Positions 22,896 to 33,116 of a stretch of DNA of 64,000 nt are shown piece by piece (the first letter of the stretch is position 1; the number at the start of each line of letters is the position of its first letter). Location: NCBI GenBank assembly GCA_008360975.2, contig CM039210.1:18995007-19059006 (forward strand), in the 5' to 3' direction. The DNA is from Lichenostomus cassidix. Lineage: Eukaryota > Chordata > Aves > Passeriformes > Meliphagidae. The notes beneath the pieces are model-generated. The model had not been told where the DNA came from. It saw only the letters and a list, made by a program, of their open reading frames with translations, and searched no databases. The translations under genes were made by a program, and so were the position numbers.

Positions 22896-23012
22896 CCAGG
22901 GTGCATCAAACACAGCATAACCAGCTGGTCAAAAGAGGTGATTATCCTTCTGCATTTAGCATTGGTGCAGCCTCACCTTGAGTATTGTGTGTAGTTCTGG
23001 GCCCCACAAAAT

Positions 23013-24718
23013 GCTGGAATCAGCAGAACTGCCACCTTGGACTTCTGGAGGGCAAACTTTGGCCTCTTTAGGAGACTGGTTGAGAGAGTCCCTTGGGAGG
23101 CAGTCCTGAAGGGCAAAGGAATCCAGGAAGGCTGGACATGCTTTAAGAAAGAAATCATAAAGGAGCAGGAGCAGGCCATCTCCATGATGAATAACAAGCC
23201 AGCACAGAAGACAACTGGCCTGGCAGAACAGAGAGCTTTGGCTAAAACTCAGGGAGAAGAAGAGAGTTTATCACCTCTGGAAAAAGGGGCAGGCAGCTCA
23301 GGACTACAAGGATGTCATGAGATCATGAAGGGAGAAAATTAGAAGGGCCAAAAAGCCCAGCTAGAATTTAATCTGGCCACTGCTGTAAAAGACAAAAGAA
23401 AGTGTTTCTACAAATACATCAGCAACAAAAGCAGGGACAAGGAGAATCTCCATCCTTTGTTGGATGTGGGGGGAAACATAGTGACAAAGGATGAGGAAAA
23501 GGCCAAGGTGCTGAATGTCTTCTTTGTCCCAGTCATTAGCAAGACCAGTTGTCCTCAGGGTACCCAGCCTCCTGAGCTGGAAGACAGAGATGGGGGACAG
23601 AATAAAGCCCCCATAATCCAGGAGGGAATGGTCAGTGACCTGCTGTGCTATTTAGACTCGCACAAGTCAATAGGGGCAGATGGGATTCACCCAGGGGTAC
23701 TGAGGGAGCTGGCCGAAGTGCTTACCAAGCCACTTTCAATCATTTACCAGCAGTCCTGGTCAACCAGGGAGGTCCTGGATGACTGGAAATTAGCAAATAT
23801 GATGCCCATCTATAAGAAGGGTCAAAAGGGGGATCTGGGGAACAACAGGCTTCTCAGCCTGACCTCAGTGCTGGGGGAGGTCATGGAGCAGATCATCTTA
23901 AGTTCTATCATATGACATGTACAGGACAACCAGGGGATCAGGCCCAGCCTGCATGGGTTTATGAAAGGCAGGACCTGCTTGACAAACCTGATCTCTTTCT
24001 ATGACAAAGTGACCTGCTTAGTAGATGACAGAAAAGCTGCAGATATTGTCTACCTTGACTTCAGTAAAGCCTTTGACATCATTTCCCACAGCATTCTCCT
24101 GGAGAAATTGGCTTCCCATGGCTTGGACAGGTGAACTCTTTGCTGGGTAAAAAGCTGGCTGGATGGCCAGGCCCAGAGCGTGGTGGTGAATGGAGTAACA
24201 TCCAGCTGGAGGTCAGACATGAGTGGTGTTCCCCAGGGCTTAGTACTGGGGACAGTTCTGTTTGACCTGATGTCATTGTTTAGGGCAACAAGGCTGGTGA
24301 AGGGTCTGGAACACAAGTCCGCACAAGTCTTATGAGGAGTGGCTGAGGGAGCTGGAGTTGTTTAGCTTGGAGAAGAGGAGGCTCAGGGGAGACCTTATCA
24401 CTCTCTACAACTACCTGAAAGGAGGTTTTAGCCAGGTGAGGGTTGGTCTCTTCTCCCAGGCAACTAGCAATAGGACAAGAGCACACAGTCTTAAGCTATC
24501 CTAGGGGAGGTTTAGGTTGGACATTAGGAAGAAATTCTTCACAGAAATGGTGATTGGGCATTGGAATGGGCTGCCCAGGGAGGTGGTGGAGTTACCATCC
24601 CTGGATGTGTTTAAGAAAAGACTGGATGTGGCACTTAGTGCCATGGTCTAGTTGACATGGTGGTGTTAGGTCATAGGTTGGACTTGATGATCTCAAAGGT
24701 CTTTTCTGACCTAGTTGA
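23013..24718 (+). mobile_element. CR1 LINE, plus strand, endonuclease end to 3' end, with internal deletion
   Basis: From the endonuclease/RT linker (DFWRANFGLFRRLVERVPWE at about 23037) through RT fingers and palm start to about 24275. There it jumps directly to the C-terminal block (GATGTCATTGTTTAGGGCAA), losing some 400 bp of consensus. The 3' end (GATGATCTCAAAGGTC...) runs into an LTR at 24719. Confidence 0.85.
23457..23915 (+). pseudogene. CR1 RT fragment
   Basis: A 152-residue open frame with the RT N-terminus: LDVGGNIVTKDEEKAKVLN, CYLDSHKSIGADGIHPGVLR, VLDDWKLANMMPIYKKGQKG, LLSLTSVLGEVMEQIILS. It stops at TGA (23913) where CR1 should continue into the QHGF motif, which is visible in the next 60 bases. 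Not functional alone. Confidence 0.8.
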
Positions 24719-24944
24719 TTGTGTTTAACCCCATCTAGCAGCCAAGCCCCATGCAGCTGCTCACTCACTCTCCCACCAGCAGGCTTGGGAAGAGAATCCA
24801 AGGGGTACAAGCAAGAAAACTTGTGGGTTGAGATAAAGACAGTTTAATAGGGAAAGCAAAAGCTGCGCACACAAGCAAAGCAACACAAGAAATTACTTCA
24901 CTGCCATCCAATGGAACATGCCTGCGAAATGTGGGAGCACAGGG
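24719..24944 (-). mobile_element. Truncated 3' LTR of the gag/pol-less element
   Basis: Starts TGTGTTTAACCCCATCTAGC on the plus strand (the reversed LTR 3' end). It shares ACTCACTC, GACAGTTTAATAGGGAAAGC and the ACAAGCAAAGC stretch with 26186-26781. The U3 half is deleted, joining directly to internal sequence (ATTCCACCCCTTATTCC). Confidence 0.7.
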
Positions 24945-26160
24945 ATTCCACCCCTTATTCCATACCATTTACATCATGCTCAGGTCCCACCCAATCCAAT
25001 ACAGCCTCATTACCCAACACCCCCCTTCCCATTCTTTGATATAATATACAGATATTGTTCCCTTAGTCTATGGACCACCCCTGCAAAATGTCCATAAAAT
25101 GTCCTCAAAATGTCTGTTGAATTCATCTTCTTCATGACTTTGGGCTCCATCTGTTCTGGTGGTCACTTGGGACAGGAGAGGTGGTGTGTTGCTTGGAGTT
25201 GCTGGGCACCGAAGCCAGCTCAGATCAGGTCACTGCTGCATCTGCACTGCTTCTTGTAAGGCTTCTCCTCCATTCATTTGGGTGGTTCCTGCTGTAGTTA
25301 TTCCTGTAACATGCAACTCAAATTGCGGCTTACAACAATTTAAAGGCATATCCATTACAATCTCCACCCTGGCCCTTTTGGACCAGGTTATAGGGTTTGA
25401 CATTGCAGTGAACTCCTCCCCTTCTCCCCAGCCTGGCTGCAACAAAGGGTTCCTGTGGTAGTCCACCATTAGTATAGTCACATCCTAGTCTTCCGTGGAC
25501 TGCAGGGGGACAGCTGCTTCACCATGATCCACACCATGGGCTGCAAGGAAATCTTTGCTTCCCCTGCTCCAGCGTGGAGTCCCACCCATGGGAGACAGTC
25601 CTCCTTGAACTTCTCCAATGTGGGGGCTTCCCACAGGCTGCAGTTCTTGATGAACTTCTCTAGCATGGATCCCCTGTGACATCACAAGTCCTGCCAGCAA
25701 ACCTGCTCTAGCACAGGCTTCGCAGCAGGTCTCATCCTCCTTCAGGCATCCATCTGCTACAGTGTGGGCTCCTCCACAGGTGGATCTCTGTTCCATCGTG
25801 GACTCATCAGGCATCATAGTCCCTTCAACTCAAGTTCACACTAGAGTTCCAACCTGTCTGGTACAGTGGCACAGAAAACAGCAGCACTGTCCTGACCATC
25901 TGCCAGCCCAGGCACATAACCATGGCTGTTAAAATGTTCCCAGGCACAATTCAGTAAGGTGATAAACAGTACAGCACTACAGCAAGCAGTGAAAGCCAAA
26001 AAGCAGCCACTAATGAGCACAAGACTTTAATATACAATCAGGAAATTGAGTACCAATGCAAGTTCAGGAGCCTGCTCATTGCTACCTAAACAGCACTAAC
26101 AGATATAAATTCAATCTAGCACATCCCAATCAAATCTGTTGTTATCTTGAACCCTTTGGG

Positions 26161-26177
26161 CTCCACATTGGGTGCCA
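26161..26177 (-). other. Primer-binding-site-like sequence beside the 5' LTR
   Basis: On the minus strand the LTR end ...CCACAACA is followed, 8 bases on, by TGGCACCCAATGTGGAG. It starts with TGG as a complement to a tRNA CCA end would. The tRNA was not identified. Confidence 0.5.
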
Positions 26178-26185
26178 AAAAGGAC

Positions 26186-26781
26186 TGTTGTGGTTTGACC
26201 CCAGCCAGAAATTAAGTACCATGCAGTCACTCACTCACTCCCCCACCAGTGGGATCAGGGAGAAAATCAGGAGGGTAAAAGCTGGAGAAGTCATGAGTTG
26301 AGATTAAGACAGTTTAATAGGGAAAGCCAAAGCCATGCATACAAGCAAAGCAAAACAAGGAATTCATTCACTGCCTCCCATGGACAGGCAGGTGTTCAGC
26401 CATCTCCAGGAGAGCAGGGCCTCATCACACATAATGGTTATTTGGGAAGACAAACACCATCACTCCAAACACCCCCCCTTCCTCCTTCTTCCCCCCCACT
26501 TTATATATTGAGCATGATGTCATATGGTCTGAAATATCCCTTTGGTCAGTTTGAGTAACCTGTCCTAGCTGTGTCTCCTCCCAACATCCCATGCACCCCC
26601 AACTTCCTTGCCAACATGGCAGTATGAAAAGCAGAAAAGGCCTTGGCTCTGTGTAAGCCCTGCTCAGCAATAGCAAAATCATCTCTGTATTATCAACCCT
26701 GTGTTCAGCAGAAATCCAAAACACAGCCCCATACCAGCCACTGGGAAGAAAATATACTCTACCCCAGCCAAAACCAGCACA
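26186..26781 (-). mobile_element. 5' LTR of the gag/pol-less element
   Basis: A 596-bp LTR from TGTTGTGGTTTGACCCC (reverse of the 3' terminus) to CCAAAACCAGCACA (reverse of TGTGCTGGTTTTGG). It contains the family segment TGATGTCATATGGTCTG near 26516 and a TATA-like TTTATATATTGAGC at 26501. Same length as the solo LTR at 28361-28956. Confidence 0.8.
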
Positions 26782-27975
26782 TCTGGACGAGAGGATCAAG
26801 TGCACCCCTAAGCAAGTTCACAGATGACACAAAGTTGGTCAGGAGTGTTGATTTGCTGGAAGGTAGGAAGGCTCTGCAGAGGGATCTGGACAGGCTAGCT
26901 GAGGCCAATTGTACAAGGTTCAATAAGGTGAAGTGCCGAGTCCTACACTTGGGTCACAACAGCCCCATACAATGCTACAGGCTAGGGGAAGAATGGCTGG
27001 AAAGCTGCCTGGTGGAAAAGGATGTGGGAGTGTTGGTTGACAGCTGGCTGAATGGTAGCCAGTATGGGCCCAGGTGGGCAAGAAGGCCAATGGCATCTTG
27101 GCTTGTGTGGCAAGCACAGACTCTTTCCCATGGGAATTTTTCTCTTCTTCTTCCTGTGTTTTATAAACAAAGATAAAGTTTGGATGTTATTGAAACGGTC
27201 TCTGGAAAGATAGGCGGTTCAAGCCTGGCCAATCGGCCTAGGGGGAGGTTTTGAATTGACCCAATCCGGACGATCTTTGAAAGTCTATATAAGTTTTAGA
27301 ATTAAATAATAAAATGACAAATTTTGCCACACTTGATTGGCCTGGTTCTTGCACTCCGCTAGCGGTTCAACAGTGACAGGCTTGTATCAGCAATAGTGTG
27401 GCCAGCAAGACTAGGGAAGTGATAGTCCCCCTGTAGTCGGCACTGGTGAGGCCACACCTCGAGCACTGTGTTCAGTTCTGGGCCTCTCACTTCAAAAAGG
27501 TCATTGAAGGGCTGAAGCATGTCCAGAGAAGGGCAACAAAGCTGGTGAAGTGTCTGGAGCACAAGTCTTATGAGGAGCGGCTGAGGGAACTGGGGTTGTT
27601 TAACCTGGAGAAAAGGAGGCTCAGGGGAGACCTTATTGTTCTCTACAAGTACCTGAAAGGAGGTTGTAGCGAGGTAGGTGTTGGTCTCTTATCTCAGGTA
27701 ACAAGTGACAGGACAAGAGGAAATGCCCCCAAGTTGTACCAGGAAAGGTTCAGATGGGATATTAGGAAATATTTCTCCTCAGAAAGGGTTTTCATGCATT
27801 GGAACAGGTTGCCTAGGGAAGTGGTTCAGACACCATCCCTGGAAGTGTTCAAAAAATGTGTGGACATGGCACTTGGGGACATGGTTTAGTGGTGAATATG
27901 GTAGTGGTGCTAGGTTGGCAGTTGGACTTGATGACCTCAGAGGTCTTTTCCAACCTTAATGGTTCTATGATTTAA
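26782..27975 (+). mobile_element. CR1 LINE, plus strand, split by a solo LTR
   Basis: From the RT palm ([10 protein letters not shown] at 26813-26842) through [19 protein letters not shown] to the CR1 3' end (TTCCAACCTTAATGGTTCTATGATTT). Interrupted at 27106-27378 by an LTR. The 27446-27889 frame is a 147-residue C-terminal ORF2 remnant: [14 protein letters not shown] ... [19 protein letters not shown]. Confidence 0.85.
27106..27378 (+). mobile_element. Solo LTR (family A), plus orientation, TSD GGCTTG
   Basis: A 273-bp LTR, TGTGGCAAGC to CAACAGTGACA, flanked by GGCTTG at 27100-27105 and 27379-27384. Core promoter TCTATATAAG at about 27283 and polyadenylation signal AATAAT/AATAAA-like at 27304-27312. 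Sister of 49-307. Confidence 0.9.
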
Positions 27976-28087
27976 AAAGTGTCTTAAGGTACTTGAATGC
28001 ATCCAGAGGAGAAAGAAAACAAGCTGGTGAAGGAGTTGGAAGGCATGTCCTATGAGGAACAGCTAAGGACTGTGGGTTTGTCTAGAT
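27976..28087 (+). mobile_element. Short CR1 fragment, plus strand
   Basis: CATCCAGAGGAGAAAG, AAGCTGGTGAAGG and TATGAGGAACAGCTAAGGA are the CR1 C-terminal ORF2 segment, cut on the right by the 3' end of a minus-strand CR1. Confidence 0.7.
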
Positions 28088-28360
28088 TACAGAATATAGT
28101 GAGTTGGGAGGTACCCACAAGGATCATTGAGTCTAACTCTTAGCCCTGCACAGGACAGCCCCAGGATTCAGACCATGTGCCTGAGAGCATTGTCCAAACA
28201 CTTCTTGAACTCTGTCAGGCTTGCTGCTGTGACCACTTTCCTGGGGAGCCTGTTCCAGTGTCTAACCACCCTCTGGGTAAAGAACCTTTTTCTAATATTT
28301 AACCTAAACCTCCCCTGACACAACTTCAGGCCACTCCCTTGGGTCCTCTCACTGGTCACT

Positions 28361-28956
28361 TGTAGTGGGTTGACCTTGGCTAGATGTCAGGTGCCTACCA
28401 AGCTGCTCTATCACTCCCCTTCCCAGTGGGACAGGGGAGAGAAAAATAAGATAGAAAACAATTAGTAGGCTGAAAAAAGGCAGTCTACTGAAGCAAGAAA
28501 AAGTGAAAGTTTGCACATGCATAAGCAAAGGGGGAAAAAATTAATCTCTACCTCCCATTGGTGAGATATGTTCAGCCACTTGCCAGGAAGCAGGGCTTCA
28601 GCACACGTAGCGGTTGCTCCAGAAGGCAAACATTGTAAAAAAAATGAATGCCCCCTCCGTTCCTCCTCCTTCCCTCAACTTTTATATCTGAGCTGACATC
28701 ATATGGTATGGAATATCCCTTTGGTTAATATGGGTCAGCTGGCCTAGCTGTGTCCCCTCCCAGGATCTTGCCCACTCCCAGCCCCCTCAACGGGTGGGGG
28801 AATATTAGAGAGACAGGGCTGATGCTGTGCCAGCACTGCTCAGCAGTAGCCAAAACACTGGTGTGTTCTCAACACCTTTCTAGCTCCCAATGCAAAGCAC
28901 AGCACTGTGAGGGCTGCTATGGGAAAATGAACTCCAGCTCAGCCAGACCCAATACA
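28361..28956 (-). mobile_element. Solo ERV-L LTR, minus orientation, 5-bp TSD
   Basis: A 596-bp LTR, TGTAGTGGGTTGACC to GACCCAATACA, flanked by TCACT (28356-28360) and TCACC (28957-28961): a 5-bp duplication with one change, as expected for ERV-L. TATA-like TTTTATATCTGAGC at 28679; conserved GACATCATATGGTATGG. Confidence 0.9.
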
Positions 28957-29012
28957 TCACCACAGAGAAGAGATCAGTGTCTGCCCCTCCTCTTCCCCTT
29001 ATGAGGAAGTGG

Positions 29013-29499
29013 TGTTATAAATTAGGTCTCAATAATCAATCAGAGACAATGTCCAATTAAGTATAATTTGATTTATTTAAAGCAAGCGAATAGTGAGCAA
29101 AGCAGCGCTGGGCGGCCAGGGAGTCTGTGCTCTGCCCACGACACCGCACCGAGACAGTCAGAGTCCCCTCTTTTTATGCAGTCTCTATTTTCTGGTCACG
29201 TATAGCTTCCGGAGTTGGTACAGCGCCTGCGTTGTGGTGTTGCTAGGGGGTCTTCTTCTGCCCTTCGGTGGTCGTGGGAGGCAGGCTCCTCTTCTTCCTC
29301 GCACATCCGCAGTGCCCCCCAAGCGGAATTCTACAAGCAGCCCACTCCCAGCAAATACAGGATACAGGATGTGCAGGGTAGGGGCCCCTTCCTCTTTTTT
29401 TTTGCGGTTTTGTGAACAAACAGGATGTCTTGATAGGGTGTGCAGGGTTGGGGCCCCTTCCTCTTTCTTGGTTTTGCGAACCAAGTTTTACTTATCACA
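29013..29499 (-). mobile_element. Solo ERV1-type LTR, minus orientation, 4-bp TSD GTGG
   Basis: A 487-bp LTR, TGTTATAAATTAGG to ACTTATCACA, flanked by GTGG at 29009-29012 and 29500-29503. The 4-bp duplication is typical of gamma-like (class I) retroviruses. On its minus strand: TATA-like GCATAAAAAG at about 29170, AATAAA at about 29071. U3 contains a tandem duplication of about 70 bp (GTGCAGGGTAGGGGCCCC at 29370; GTGCAGGGTTGGGGCCCC at 29439). Confidence 0.85.
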
Positions 29500-29659
29500 G
29501 TGGTAGACTGCAATGCGGTCTCCCCCCAGTCTCGTCTTCTCCAGGCTGAACATACCAAGTGACCTCGGCTACTCCTCATGCGGCTTCACCTCAAGGCCCA
29601 TTACCATCTTTGTAGCCCTCCTTTCTTATATTGTGGTGCCCAAAACTGCACACCATACT

Positions 29660-30733
29660 CGTCTTGGTTTAAGACAATTTACAGGGTGGGGTGGACACTC
29701 CAAAATGAGTTACCTCCCCTTTTAGTTTTAACCACTCCCCTTTCACCAATAAGGAGAGGTGAATTTGAGAAGATCTAAGTGGAAAAAAGTTTACTAAAAA
29801 GACGAAACAGCAACATGCAAAATAACAGTAATAATCACTAGATATAAAGGTGTTGAGTCCTGCAGACTCCCCAGAAACAAAGAAAACAACATGGCGGAGA
29901 AGCCCCTCCCCCTACGATGGCACCATCCGTAGACAAACACGTACACAAAGGGACAAAAGCAGAATGGCAGATAAGCCCCTCCCCCAAAATGGCAGCTTCA
30001 GTAAAAGACTCTGTTGTCCAAGGGACAAAGGCAAAATGGCAGAGAAGCCCCCTTCTCCTGATCTCATGGTTGAGAGAAAGAACACAGAAAAAACAACACA
30101 GCAACTGAACCTCCGCGATTATAAAACTCTCCCCAAACAACAACCAACAGGGAACAAGGACAAAACAAAAGGAAACCTGGAGTCCAAAAACATTTAAATG
30201 CCCCTCAAGCAATTTGCTTCATGCCACCCAACAGCGTCTCTCTCCCGACGGCAGCAGCTCCGTCGACAATGGTGGCTGGAATTCGGGCAGCTGCTGGAAC
30301 TTGGGAACTGGGGCAGCAGCGAACCTGCGGTGTCAGTTTCTCTGCTTCTTTTTCGGCCAGCTGGACCCAGTTTGTGTTTGCATGTTAGTGTGTTATGGTG
30401 GGGAAAGAAACGGTCTTCCCGGGCACCAAAACCGGCACCCCCTGGCTCTGACGGCTCCAGCTTCAGAGATGGGGGTTGCCCCTGGCAACCGCAGCCAAAA
30501 AGGTGTTGCCAACTATTCTAAAGGTCCAGGAAAAACAAAAGAGAGCCTCTGCCTCCTGGTGGGAATGAAAGAGAGAGACTGCCTGAATGTCCTGTCTCTG
30601 ACAGGCACCCCGGCACCCCCTGCCTCCGCGATTGTTTCTGGCCCCCGGGTCTTAAAGGGACAGTAACAATCTTGGGCAAATGGCATAGCACAAATATGGA
30701 ATACAATATACATTTTTTGGGTTACCTAGGACA
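29660..30733 (-). mobile_element. Solo LTR (family E), minus orientation, 5-bp TSD
   Basis: A 1,074-bp insert, CGTCTTGGTTTAAGAC to TTACCTAGGACA, flanked by ATACT (29655-29659) and GTACT (30734-30738). Related to 46185-47015 (left end TCTTGGTTTGAGACAATTTA; same terminal sense TGTCTTGG/TGTCCTAGG). Contains three units of about 72 bp with an AATGGC core (29888, 29961, 30032). Confidence 0.8.
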
Positions 30734-31728
30734 GTACTCAAGGTGAGGCTGCACCAGTGCAGAGTAGAGCAGGACAATCACCTCCCTTGACCGGCTGGCG
30801 ATGGTGTGCCTGATGCACCCCAGGACACAGTTGGCCCTCCTGGCTGCCAGGGCACTGCTGACTCATATTCAACTTGCCTTCAACCAGGACACCCAGGTCC
30901 TTTTCTGGGGGGCTGCTTTCCAGCATCTCATTCCTCACTCTGTACATACGTTCAGGGTTGCCCCGTTCCAGGTGCAGAATCCAGCACTTTCCTTTGTTGA
31001 ACTTCATATGGTTGGTGATTGCCCAGTCCTCTAATTTGTTGAGGTCTCTCTGCAGGGTCTCTATGCCTTCGAGGGAGTCAACAGACTCTCACAGTTCTGC
31101 ATCGTCTGTAAACTTGCTCAGTATCTCTTCCAGTCCTTCATCCAAGTCATTTATGAAGATGTTGAAGAGCACAGAACCTAAGATGGATACCTGTGGGACC
31201 CCACTAGTGACAGATCACCAGTCTGATGTCACCCCATTCACTATAACCTTTTGCACCTGACCTGTGAGCCAGTTACTCACCCACCGCATGATGTGTTTAT
31301 CCAGAAGGATCTGTGAGAGACAGTATTGAAAGATTTACTGAAATCAAAAAAGATGACATCAACTGGCTTTCCTAGATCAACTAGGTGAGTTACCCTGTCA
31401 TAGAAGGAAATCAGGTTTGACAAGCAGGACTTTCTGACTCATGCAGCCGTGCTGGCTATGACTGATGACTGTGTTTTCCTTCAGGTGTTTTCAATACCTC
31501 CCAGAATAATCTTTTCCATGATTTTACCATACAGTGAAGTGAGACTGACAGGTCTGTAGTTTCTGGGATCCTCCTTCTTGCCTTTTTTGAAAATCAAGAC
31601 AACATTCAGCAGCTTCCAGTCATCTGGGACCTCTCCGGATTCCCAAGACTGTTCAAAAATCATTGAGAGAGGTTTTGCAATGACATCAGCCAGATCTTTG
31701 AGGATTTCCATCAGGCCCCATAGATTTC

Positions 31729-32080
31729 TAGGGATTGGAGAAAAGGAGACTGAGGGGGTGCCCTCATTGCTCTCTACAGCTTTCTGATGAGGGGAAGGGG
31801 AGAGGGAGATGCTGATCTCTTCTCCCTGGTATCCAGTGATAGGATGCATGGGAATATCTCAAAGCTGCATCAGGGGAGGTTCAGGCTTGATATTAGGAAA
31901 GATTTCTTTACTGAGAGGGTGGTCAAACCCTGGAACCAGGTTTCCTAGAGGGGTGGTTGATCCTCCAAGTCTGTCAGTATTTAAGAGGCTTTTGGACAAT
32001 GCCCTTAATACTGTGCTTGAAGTTTTAGTTTGCAGTAGGATTAGATTATTGTTATAGTTTCCTTTTCAGTTGAAAATACT
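31729..32080 (+). mobile_element. CR1 LINE 3' part, plus strand
   Basis: Starts abruptly at GGATTGGAGAAAAGGAGACT and continues through the tail region (TTAGGAAAGATTTCTTTACTG) to about 32036. It lacks a clear ATTCTATGA tail. It joins the minus-strand CR1 5' end to 5' end. Confidence 0.75.
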
Positions 32081-32867
32081 CTATCCTAAGTAGGGCCCCA
32101 GTATATCTAGTGGTTGCTTTGGAGACAAATGTCTTAATAATGATACATGCCCGTGTAAGGCCCCAAAAACCTCACTCAATGAGACACTTAAAAGGGTTTA
32201 CAGTTTTTCATGTACTCTGAGTTAGACACACAGGAGAAATACTGACAAGATATTCTCAAGAGGTCAAAAACAACAAAAAATCTTTACTGGCAACTTTAGA
32301 AAATCAGAGAACTTTGGCAAAAGGTTTAGAGCAGCATTCAATCAACATAAAACATTCCACAAAGCACTAACTTAGCTCATTCAACTTAGCAAACTCTAAG
32401 CCTGTCTAATTACTGTTACTCAAAATGTTACTCAAAACTCCAAGAAGAGGGAATTAGAAAAAGAAAAAGACAGAAAAAATATAGAAAAGAACAAATATAG
32501 CTACCACTCCTGGTTCCAGCAGTGTTCAGCTGATAGAATTTCCAAGAGGAGGTAGGGTCAAGACGTGCTCACGCATTGTCCTGGGTTAAATACCCTTTGC
32601 TTTCCTGGGTCCTTCCCCCAGATGGGACTTCTGGTCATCTGGCCACTTAGGAGCTGGGTTAGGGGCTTCAGAGGCAAGGTGTGGAGCATTGCTTCTGGTG
32701 TGCCAGTGATTGGCAGCCGCTGCAGGGCTGGGATACAGGCCCAGGAGGGATGGGGTGTATGGAGCAGTGCATTGCCTCCCCAAAGGCAAGGCCCAACCTG
32801 CCCCTTTCCCACCCACCCACCCACCTAAAATGTTTCAAGCCAGCAATCTCCTCCAGTCTCTCACAGC
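32081..32867. other. Unassigned, possibly LTR-derived sequence
   Basis: A/C-rich to 32570, then GC-richer. TGTCCTGGGTTAAATACCC at 32579 resembles the edge of a minus-oriented LTR, and a (CCCA)n run sits at 32809-32824. No coding signal on either strand; overlapping ORFs in 32558-32979 come from base composition. Confidence 0.35.
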
Positions 32868-33116
32868 CCCTACACCCCCTTTCACTCAACTTTTATTGCT
32901 GAGCATGACGATATATCATATGAAATATCCCTTTGGTCAGTTTTGGTTGGCTATCCTGACTGTTAGGGTTGGTGGGTGAAGGGGGTAAGAGAGAGCCTTG
33001 ATGCTGTGCAAGCACTGGTCAACAGTAGCCAAAACATTGGTGAGCTTCAAATATAAAGCACAGCACTGAGGGCTGCTATGGGGAAAGTTAACTCCATCCC
33101 AGCCAGACGCAACACA
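32868..33116 (-). mobile_element. ERV-L 3' LTR, partial (U3 side), copy 1
   Basis: Matches the right half of the LTRs at 28361 and 36442: ATATCCCTTTGGTCAGTTTTGG, GATGCTGTGCAAGCACTGG, AAAGCACAGCACTGAGGGCTGC. Ends GACGCAACACA next to internal sequence ATCTCCACCC. Confidence 0.8.

Larger units (their letters stand above)
21736..23012 (+). mobile_element. CR1 LINE, plus strand, RT to C-terminal part, split by solo LTR and microsatellite
   Basis: Starts in RT (CTTCTATGATAAGGTCACCC, then the DFSKAFD-equivalent near 21815). It passes through the palm region, is interrupted by a GATA microsatellite (22141-22222), then the EEWLENSPAGRDLGVLVENRLN segment. It is cut by the LTR at 22422-22895 and resumes at 22902 with the LEYCV-equivalent. 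A second CR1 joins at about 23012. Confidence 0.8.
24719..26781 (-). mobile_element. ERV-L-related LTR element lacking gag and pol (LTR - 1.2 kb internal - LTR)
   Basis: Minus orientation. A 5' LTR (26781-26186) is followed by a primer-binding-like site and about 1.2 kb of internal DNA with no gag or pol. A truncated 3' LTR (about 24944-24719) ends the element. The internal part near the 3' LTR (24945-25310) matches the ERV-L 3' internal region at 33117-33680. The middle (25480-25800) carries the repeated clauses of family-B LTRs. The flanks belong to two different CR1 copies and show no shared target duplication, so the element may have been rearranged after insertion. Confidence 0.7.
28088..31728 (-). 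mobile_element. CR1 LINE, minus strand, carrying three solo LTRs
   Basis: CR1 3' end at 28088 (ACAGAATATAGTGAGTTGGG). Pieces are 28088-28360, 28957-29012, 29500-29659 and 30734-31728. They join without gap into about 1.47 kb of continuous CR1 once the LTRs at 28361-28956, 29013-29499 and 29660-30733 are removed. It includes the RT palm and QHGF-side region; the 31481-31849 frame has VPDDWKLLNVVLIFKKGKKE and [10 protein letters not shown]. The 5' end abuts a plus-strand CR1. Confidence 0.9.

Noticed and set aside
29093..29506. 137-residue plus ORF and overlapping minus ORF
   Set aside because: They fall within the 487-bp ERV1-type solo LTR (GTGG duplication) and arise from its tandem duplication.
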